From: Apostichopus japonicus
Taxonomy: Eukaryota > Echinodermata > Holothuroidea > Aspidochirotida > Stichopodidae
Length of the DNA stretch: 64,000 nt
Direction of reading: 5' to 3'
Assembly (NCBI RefSeq): GCF_037975245.1
Contig: NC_092576.1
Location: forward strand, 12,453,111 to 12,517,110
Shown: positions 1 through 10,100 of the stretch, piece after piece
Numbering within the stretch: the stretch's first letter is position 1
Layout of the letters: every line of letters begins with the position of its first letter
The notes under the pieces: model-generated
Told to the model about the DNA's origin: nothing
What the model saw: the letters and a program-made list of their open reading frames with translations, nothing else
Databases searched by the model: none
Position numbers and translations under genes: made by a program

Positions 1-704
1 AGCTGAAAGCTTTGCTATTTATTGTAATATATTTTTAAATTACGATTTCATCATTTAGCAAATTTCTTGCTATCAAGTCAGAATTGAACAATTTAAGTGG
101 AGTTCATCTTTGATGTCATTATTTCATAAATACATATCTTTCAGGGTGTACTGATCCCTTGAAATGAATTATTCCTTGTTGTGTTACATATGTCTGTGGG
201 AATGTGTATAATTTCATCACTAAATTATGACAGGCCACCACATTTGTGACTACATGCTTCAATTAAAGAATTTAAGACAAAAAGTTACACAAAAATGTGT
301 CTAGTGAACAACATATGTGTTCGTCTTGTTAAATCTGCTGGTTTCACTGATGTTAGCCTTCCCAATTGACAATACTGGAAAATAATGTTGATACAAGTGT
401 ACATTACATAGCTACAAGTTACGATCTTAACGTTTCATATTTTTACCTCTGTATAATCATTGTTGTAATTTATTGAGTGTGTTGTTTTTTAATGAAATAC
501 ACTGGTTGATAGTCAACATTTAATTTCACTGTTTTTATCTGTGTAATTTCTTGTTTTTGTTGATAATTCTTCTTTTCAGTGTATAAAAGTGACAATCGTC
601 TTATTGCAAATATTTGAAAGTATTTGCAACTACGTTGATGGCTAAATGAGATATAACTACATATTACGTATACGCTACATGTAGACACAGCATGGCGAAA
701 GTGA
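1..704. other. Non-coding AT-rich stretch
   Basis: I see no splice-bounded reading frame, RNA gene or recognisable repeat here. Short open frames on both strands have the biased composition expected of AT-rich spacer. Confidence 0.5.
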
Positions 705-1016
705 AGTCCGGTATTTCTGTTTAGGGGTCAGGTCAAAGCATGGACCAGGTCACTGTATGAGATTGATAAACACCTCACTAACAGACTGTGTACTGTACCG
801 CAAAGTACGCTTCATCCACTAACAGTTCAAGATTTAGGGGTTGTCAAGTTTGACTGTAAGAGAAGACTGGAATTGAGATTGAAGATGGTAGAATGGACAA
901 CACAATTGAAGGATAAACTCGTCTCAATGCTCTTAAAGTGTGCTTCTTTTATTTATCTCAGTGTCTCGTTTTCCTTCCCTCCCCATTTCTTACTCGTTTC
1001 CAATTCATTGCATTGA
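705..1016 (+). other. Exon-like open frame of unknown product
   Basis: A frame of about 103 codons is open from 705 to a TGA at 1014-1016. It has no start codon near its beginning, but an AG acceptor-like site (pyrimidine-rich, ending TTTAG at 724) lies just inside it. The middle part, roughly 735-930, has a balanced, charged composition (for example KRRLELRLKMVEW) unlike the low-complexity frames around it. No good donor follows and I recognise no family. It could be the last exon of an upstream gene, a transposon fragment or chance. Confidence 0.2.
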
Positions 1017-3937
1017 TTACGATATATCTTTGCCCTCCCCAAATATATATATTTTTCTATTCATGCAATATGTATATCTTATACGTACCCTGTTTCACGT
1101 CATATTAAATTACGTACTGCCCAAGCTGATTTCGTTATAATAAATCCATTGAAATGGAACTGGTATCTCTAGTAATCCCTCATTATGTTCTTCAAATTAG
1201 TGGAGAAAGTCATTCTGATATTTACAGCCTTATCGTCCCTTACATAACATGAGGTTTATTCTTCATACTGTTGAACAGAGGTCAACGTTAGATTAAACAT
1301 ATTGTCTAGGTCTACGCGGATCCATTAAATACAATAGGCATTGGCAATGTTACATTATTCCTTTACCTACAAGGTCAGGTGTTCGAATACCATTCTTGAT
1401 TATCATTAAACATGATCTTTCAAAACATAGTTACCGATAAAGAAAGTTCCACGGCCACGATTGTCTGGGAAGAAATAAACCTCCCTTATCTATCAGTTAA
1501 TTTTTCCTCTCTTTTTTAATCGAATCTTTGTAAGACTTGTGGTTTGGTCTATGTGACTTCCCGTTTTGGCAATGAGTAACTTTTATTTCCCAAAGACTGT
1601 TTTACTTTCGCTTTGAAACGTGATTCAACACAATATGGAAAAGAGTTAAGCGTATATACCAATAAACAACGTGACATACCTAGAGGTCAAACAAAGTGTG
1701 AGGTGTAATTGGTTGCTAGGGATGTGCAGAGCTAATCAAACTCACGTTAACTTAAACAGCAAACTGTCACTCACTCTCACACAGTCCTATATACAGCTGA
1801 AATAATATTGGACTTAAAAATCCATTAAAGCGAGGAAATTTCCGTCGTATTGCTTTGTGTTAGCGGTAAATTGTCTCATATTAGACCGGACAGTGTGAGT
1901 AACTCACCCTCTATAATAGACTCGGATAGCCTTTAGCCAGTACGATATTTTTTTGCGGCCACGTTAAACTACTGGTTGCTTATAGTTACCGATTGCTACA
2001 CATTTGTTGTGCTATCATAAAGCAAAGTCTTCGTCCCAACAAAATCGAATGGTAAGACATAACAGTTTCTCTCGCACTGCATACGTTCTATACTTACTCT
2101 TATTGTATCGATCCTGGTACAGTTTGGTCGACAGAGCAGATATGATTATTAAAAAATTCTGTTTTAATTACTTAGTAACCTTCTTTGCAAATATCTCTTA
2201 AAGGATGAGGTTAGGTGGAATTTAGTCTTGGTATGTTATTGTCAAAGAGAATGTAAAAAAAAGTCATAATTTATGGAATACTCCTTTAAGGCTAAATTGA
2301 TGATGACGTCGATATCTTCGTGCAGGCCTGAATTTAAATGTTATATCCATTGTTTTATCAATTGTAATAGCTCAATCAAAACGAGTTATGTTAACATCAT
2401 TTGAGTACATCTTTGAGAACATCTTTGGACTCAACATTCGACAACATGTGTACTACATTGCAAACAAGTTTTCGCATCGCAGTTTGTGTTGCATCTGGTC
2501 ACTTAATTTCATAAACGTTACCAATTTAAAACGTCATTTCGCCTCCCCCACCCCCCCCCCCTCAAGAAAAAAAAAGAAAAAATGGGTTTCTAAAATGAGT
2601 ACTTGAGCTAATAGGAGTTTTTTTTAGCAATGTACACAATCGATCATAATTAATTTTGTGCCCAAGGTCATCCTTTTACAGAACATCGAAATTTGGAAAT
2701 AACTTTGGAAGATAGAACAAAACGGGGGTAAATTTGTTTAAATGTGTTTTTTAAATCAATTATCATATTTGGTTTCGTGTATCTATTTCTAACATTATGA
2801 TTATTCTTAACATTTCAACTTTCACTGCTCTCAAAACGTTCGCCTCTTCGTTAGCAATGATATACTGAGAAAATATAGTGATTGGATGAGACCCGTGTTG
2901 TATATATGTAACGCTATGATATGGCGGAATAAAACCGCTAATTTTCCATTATTAGTTTCACTTTGCCGCAAAGTCACGAAATTCATACAGGAAGGAAGAT
3001 ATTGCCCTGCGTGCAAAATATCAACATTGACTCATTATTAAAACTGTTTTGAGAAGGAAGTGGATCAAAAACTCGATTAGGATTAAATTTCAAGCAAAAA
3101 CATAAATGTTCTGTAGATTACTGAGCAATGTGTTCATTTCTTTTCTTGAATCTTGGTCCTTACCAGGGTTCACTCTTCCTGTTTGAGGAAGATGAATAAA
3201 AAATAATAATGATTTCAGTTTATTAAGGAAATGATACAGAAACGATGGCAAAGTTCATTATGTCAGTTCGGGTTTGTCAATGAACAGAATTGCAGACGAT
3301 GTATTATTATTATAAGACCGCAGATACTACACTGGAGATGTTCTGTACTCGAGCGCCAATATAGTTGTGATACCATGCACGTACTCCTAAGAATATTTTA
3401 TTTCGCAAATATGGCATCCTATACCGGGAAAAAAAAACAGACATGTTTGAAGTTAAACGGTCCACAAAACATGTAGTTGCTAACGTTACTTAATATAATT
3501 GTTTTAGCTTATAAGTAATGATATGCAAAAAAAAGTGAAGGTATGTTAATTCAATTCCGACAGACGTTTTCAGCTGGATTGTTTTGATGACAAACACAAA
3601 ATGCCATGCATGAAGCAAATCAACTTCGTTTTGCTTCATGAACCTGAGATTACACGCATGCTGATTATGGAGGATTGTGTACTCTCGATTTCACAGTATC
3701 TTGGTTTTTATGTGTGTTATCTCATTCACGGCTATGTATATAACACTCATATACGACCAGTTCTACCATGATAATATTCTTCAGAGACGGACGGAATCGA
3801 AAACAGACGGGAGAAACACAAGTCAATGAACAACAGATGGACCGATAACTTAATCGCATTATTGGAAAATTAATAATTCATCATATTTCTTTTTCCATCT
3901 ACTCTCTCTCTCTGACTGCTGTCTCGCTGTTCACCAG
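1017..3937. other. Non-coding stretch upstream of the WFIKKN-like exons
   Basis: No cysteine-rich exon of the WAP or Kazal type was found on the plus strand here, so the 5' part of the downstream gene must lie further left or be missing. A short dispersed repeat sits at about 2205-2340; its TGGAATACTC and GATGATGACG segments recur near 25.42 and 26.11 kb. C- and A-homopolymers occur near 2550. Confidence 0.45.
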
Positions 3938-4111
3938 GCTCACCATCAATGTTGTTAGGGGACACCGTTCTTACGGCGGATGAATACCAAGACGTGAGGT
4001 TTTTCTGTGACGCAGCCAGCGATTCTCCAGTATGGTATGCTTGGTCCGTTATGTCGCCTAGAGTCCACTTTACAGTTATAATGCCAGGAAAAGCTGTCGG
4101 CAACATCGGTG
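3938..4111 (+). CDS. WFIKKN: Exon: first half of Ig domain
   Basis: The acceptor is a CT-rich tract ending CACCAG and the donor is G|GTAAGT. The exon is 174 bp, phase 1 at both ends. It encodes the first Ig cysteine (VRFFCDA) and the core tryptophans of the C strand (VWYAWSV). The second cysteine is in the next exon. Confidence 0.8.
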
Positions 4112-7100
4112 GTAAGTAAATAAAAGGGATGTTTCCTTTCTTTAGCTTTACTATAAATTACTTAAACCATCGAAATAACACATAATCTGGAAGACTATAG
4201 CTACACAGTAGGAAAACGTACCAAGGGTGGAAGGTCATGTGACCTGCCCCATGTGCTACTAACATATTATTTAAGCCGTTGTCAGTTCGAAGTGATCAGA
4301 GTTTCGTAGACAACAGAACACATCGCTTAAGGACATTTACGGTAAATTCGAGATTAATTGCTTATAGGTTTTTGATGATCATCATGTTTGGGATTTACTT
4401 TCTCTGTTTCATAGAATGTGTGATCAGTGGCGTAGGAAGGTACTTTTGAGTGGGGGGCTGAAGACTGATGGTCGGCCTGGGGGAGGGGTCTAAGAGGAGG
4501 GGCCGACCCCCTCCCCTTTGGAATTTTTTGCATTTCCAGGTGGCCTCAGATGCAATTTGGTGCAATATAGCACACTTCAACACCCCGGTTCCTACGCCCT
4601 TGTGTGTGATCTGTATGGACCCTGGCTACGATTCGAACATTTACTCTCAGTCTTGTAGATTGCGTACGGCGGTCCCTGCTATCATGTTACGCGCTTGTTT
4701 ACGTGCAAAACCTGCTAACAAAATGGGGTTGCCAAGGGGCAACGAATCATGCCGTCTGCTTCTCGTTTCTATGTACATATTGTGTACAGTCCTCATATAG
4801 GCTACGCAAATCCCAACAACTAAGTGTGTTGGGATTACACATATCCTCAGTTCTTATTGTAATCCTAATAGCACATGCTACCGATTTATAGCACGATTCA
4901 GTTTTCATTTTGGTACAAAACTTTAAGATTTACAGTAGTAACTGCTCTCTGTGTGTATCGGGTGCTTCAACAGCAAAGTGGTCATGACATTAGTTCTTGT
5001 AGAATACACATTCAAGGGATACTATAAGAGTTGAATGCTACATCGGACAGATCACTTTAGTTTATTAAGACTGTCGATATTTACTAGTCATTGTAACAAA
5101 TTTAGATTTACTGTTATAACGTTATCGTCACTGTTGTCATTACTGTTAATGAATAATAGTACTATGGATGTATTTGTATGTATTTGAGATCCTCCTGCAA
5201 GCAGGAACTCGCGAAGAAGCCATTATTGGCTTATCAAAGCCGCAAGCTGACCGAAGTCAGTCTCTTACATTAAGATATAACGTCCATGATTATGAATTGT
5301 CAATTGTCAACAACTCTGTAACTGGACGACATACATTAATCTTGGAGTGACTCGAACCGGGGACCTTATGATTGGAAGGCACCGGCGTTAACCACTGAGC
5401 TAACACTCCTAATATTGATCATGTGAATAAGTAGCTTCGCTTCTTAGTAAATTCACTAAGCTAACACTCCTAATATTGGTCATGTGAATAAGTAGCTTCG
5501 CTTCATTAGTAAATTCAGCATCCCTAAACGCCCAAGTCTTATTGAATCGACATGTCTTCTGAAGAAGGCAACCGCGCATTATGTCTACCACATTCAGTAC
5601 TAAAACGGGGTGGGGTGGGGGGGGGGGGGTGGGGTGTTGTAATTCCTAAATGAATACTCTTCTATTCTTCTTTATCATCATTTTGATTACCAGTTTCGTT
5701 AGATGGTAAGGTTCTCACGATCACCTCCGTCCGCCAAGAAGATGCTGGTGGATATATTTGTATGGCAACCAGCAGATTAGGAGGATCTACAGTTTCACAC
5801 CAACTAATCGTAAACGGTAAGGTAATGTCATGTGGAAAACAAAATGGAGTTAGTTAAATGTCGTACAATGTTGATAGGGGTATTTAGGCTAGTTGGTATT
5901 ATATTGTAGTATATGGAATTTTGTGTGTGGTGTTGTATGTATGCTTGTATGTAGTGGTATGTATTTACTAGTAGTATTTTATTGCAGTATATGGAGTTTT
6001 GTGTGGGGTATTGTATGTATGTTTGTATGTATGTAGTGGTATGTATTTACTAGTAGTATTTTATTGCAGTATATGGAGTTTTGTGTGGGGTATTGTATGT
6101 ATGTTTGTATGTATGTAGTGGTATGTATTTACTAGTAGTATTTTATTGCAGTATATGGAGTTTTGTGTGTGGTGTTGTATGTATGTTTGTATCTAGTGGT
6201 ATGTATTTACTAGTAGTATTTTATTGTAGTATATGGAGTTTTGTGTGGGGTATTGTATGTATGTTTGTATGTATGTAGTGGTATGTATTTACTAGTAGTA
6301 TTTTATTGCAGTATATGGAGTTTTGTGTGGGGTATTGTATGTATGTTTGTATGTATGTAGTGGTATGTATTTACTAGTAGTATTTTATTGCAGTATATGG
6401 AGTTTTGTGTGGGGTATTGTATGTATGTTTGTATGTATGTAGTGGTATGTATTTACTAGTAGTATTTTATTGCAGTATATGGAGTTTTGTGTGGGGTATT
6501 GTATGTATGTTTGTAGTGGTATGTATTTACTAGTAGTATTTTATTGCAGTATATGGAGTTTTGTGTGGGGTATTGTATGTATGTTTGTATGTATGTAGTG
6601 GTATATATTTACTAGTAGTATTTTATTGCAGTATATGGAGTTTTGTGTGTGGTGTTGTATGTATGTTTGTATGTATGTAGTGGTATGTATTTACTAGTAG
6701 TATTTTATTGCAGTATATGGAGTTTTGTGTGGGGTATTGTATGTATGTTTGTAGTGGTATGTATTTACTTTTGCAATACGTAGTGGTAAGAGTCTAAGTA
6801 GTATTGTAATATCTAAGTTTGTAGTTATATAGTAGTAGTATATATAAAGTAGTATATATAAAGTATTGTAGTATGCAGTGATGTTTACCTAGCGTTATGT
6901 ATTATAGTATGTAGTGTTATGTATATATTTAGTATTGTAGTATTTAAGTATGTATGTACATATTATGGTAGTATGCAGTGATGTGCACATAATATAACAG
7001 TATGTAGTGGTATGTATATAGCCTATGTAGTATTGTAGTATTTAAGTATGAAGCCGTATTTATATATTATTGTAGAATGCAGGGAAGTACATTGGCAACA

Positions 7101-10100
7101 CCTTTGTAATGTAGTGCCATGGTTATGCATTTCCTAAATTTCAGCTCAAGAAAGTCCTACTACGCAGTCGCAGACTACTCTAGAATTACGTGATCAAGAG
7201 TTGGTTACTGAGATAACTACTACACCGTTGCCTATGGAGATGGCACCCCCTAATGAAGCGTGTGTTGAAATACTTCACAGAGGACATTGTTTCCGCCAGG
7301 AAGTGAAATGGTATGAATTTAAAGGAAGAGAGGTAGAATGGACGGGACAGGGAGGGGAGGAGGGGTGGTGCTGGTGCTGATGGAACATAATGAAGCGATT
7401 GTAATAAAAGATGGGAACTACGGGGAATATATGAGAAATTATCAGATTAAAACAGTGTGGATTTCTCCTAGATGGAAGACCCACCATACTTTATTGTCTG
7501 TTATGACTTGAACGTAGAGCATGTAGGATGTTAGCTTTAATTCCATCTAATGCCACTCCCCTTATCCACTCGGCCATAGCACTTGTTTATATTTCCTCAC
7601 CACAAGATGCTCTTCACAGTCTGTCTCTTTCAAATCATATGCCCCCACCCCCCCCAAAAAAAAAGATAATTTCGACGGATTATCAAAAATTTTCCTTCAT
7701 TTACTGATATGAATTCACTTGATCAGTCAAGCCTATATACGCCCTCCCTATGAGTAAATACCAGTGAAGTTATGTATATAATTCCGAGTAGGCCTTTACC
7801 AGTATCAACAATAGTGATGTCTTAGCTTTAAAACATTAAAATATCATATTTCATCTCTACATCTTCAGAAGTAGGTGCCTTTCGCACGCTGGTGCCTTTC
7901 AATCATAAGGTCCCCGGTTCAAGTCACTCCCAGATTAATGTATGTCGTCCAGTTACAGAGTTGTTGACAATTGACAATTCATGATCATGGACGTTAAATA
8001 TGAATGTAAGAGACTGACTTCGGTCAGCTTGCGGCTTTGATAAGCCAATGAGGCTTCTTCGCGAGTTCCTGCTTGCAGGAGGATCTAATATACATACATA
8101 CATACATACACACACACACGTAGTAGACTTTAAAATCTTGATATTTTTTGTTCTCATCCCTTCTATAATCTCGTAGGTTTTACAACATGCAGTCCCAGAG
8201 ATGCGAGCCATTCGTATACGGAGGCTGCGGGGGAAATAGTAACAGATTCGCTACGTATGAGCAATGTAGTCGAGCCTGTCCTAATCTTCCGGTTGACCCT
8301 TGTAAGCATCCGATCGCAACAGGACGGTGTCGGGCACATTTGCGGCGATGGGCTTATCAGGAAGATACCGGCGAATGCGTACAATTTGTGTACGGAGGCT
8401 GCGGTGCTAATGGGAACAACTTTGGAACGAGAGAAGAATGCGGGTATACTTGCCAAGGTAAATTGCATTGGCCAACGTTATTAAAAGAAGACGCAGAATA
8501 AAGCATCGAGCTGTCTATAATCATATATAAAATAGCTATTAGAAAAATTAATTATTCCATGTTTCATAATTTTAATGTTTCCTTGACACACTATGGTTGA
8601 AAACCTGACCCGAGTCTAAAAATGAAATCATTTTGAGCCATACAATATAAACAAATTAAAAGGGGTTCATTTTGTGTGTGTCTATATATTTCGGCACTTT
8701 GGTTTATGATGGAGATCACCTTGGAGGATAGATACAGACTCTACATGAAGTATTCCATCTTAGCGATACAATATCACAGTTTTCTTCTTATGTATTTTTA
8801 AAACACTTTTTTCGATCATGGGCGTAGAACCCGTGGGGGACGGGGGACATGCTGCCCACTTTTTGAGCTGTGGTGGACGTAACACGTAATATAACCCCCC
8901 CCCCCCCACTTTTTCAGGCTTGTAATACAAAAAATAAATAACCATCGTTAGAATCACTTAACGTGTAAGAAAAAAAAAATAGGTCGGAAAATATTCAGTA
9001 CTGGCAATATCGCCCAATGTCTCAGGAATACTGTTGATGTGACAGAGGCTCTTGGTGCCATTTATTAGAATACATGAAACTGGTGTGACCATATCCAGAT
9101 ATCATGGTATTGATAACAGCGAAGAATATGCTTTAGTATGACGTCATTCTGCTGCCCATGTGACGTCATCTTTGATTGATCCGACTAGTTTCCTCCCCTC
9201 CCCACCCCCTCCTAACAACACCTCAGAAAAAGCTATCTACGTCCATGGGTAGAGTAATTTGCTGGATTGATGTAAACTAGGCTAGGCTTGGTGAATTGAT
9301 TACGTAAAACACATGCTAATGTTCCAGACTAATAACTTTGAATTGTGCAGAAATGGCCAGTGGCAAAAAATTAACGTGTCTTACTAAAGGGCGGATTTCC
9401 ATATACAATTTCTTCAGCTTTTGTATCTTTTCAAATTTTAAATACTTTATTGTACACACAGACAGAGAAGCTAAGAAAACCAACTGCGAATGTGTTCGAC
9501 CGAAGTTGAAATCCAGTTATTGCAGAAGTGACTTTGGTAAGTTTGAAATAATAGTTTTGAATGAACAAGTCGAGAGAATAGAGAGGCTATAACTTGCATT
9601 GTCAAAAATTTCACCGTGAGAAATGACACCCAAATATGGTCTGGTACTGAAGTGTCCGATTTGGATAATGACTTGACCGTTTTATTGGGGGGGGGGGGGG
9701 GGAAATGGGGGCATTAAAAAACCACAGACTTGGTGGCAGGAATATGAGTATGGGTGGACTATATGTTACTAAATTATCTCTGAAATCGTCGAACAAATAT
9801 TTGCAACAATAATTTGAGTTATTTAAACTCACAATATTGGACTATGGAAAATCATTCATCTCTTTATAGGAAAAATGAAGAGACAACCAATACCTCTTGC
9901 GCATTTTTTCTGTGTACTTACAACTAGTCAACTTGCCATTTTGCCATTTTTACTTTTTCTATTATGATAAAAACAATGTTCATGAAATGTGAACGGATAT
10001 GTTTCTTAAAATTGTAATTTGTGACTACATTATTCTGTAGAGTTTGAATGGTTGGATAAAAAAGTGTAAAAAGTGTAAAAAGTGAAAAAAGTGAAAAAAG

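Noticed and set aside
1-3937. WAP or Kazal exons of the WFIKKN-like gene
   Set aside because: No frame with the expected cysteine spacing and splice borders was found on the plus strand.
5170-5409. A real tRNA gene in the SINE head
   Set aside because: The A and B boxes are present, but the same head is followed by the same body in several copies, so it is a SINE.
6081-6278. Cys/Tyr/Val-rich plus-strand ORF
   Set aside because: It is a translation of the 82-bp intronic minisatellite.
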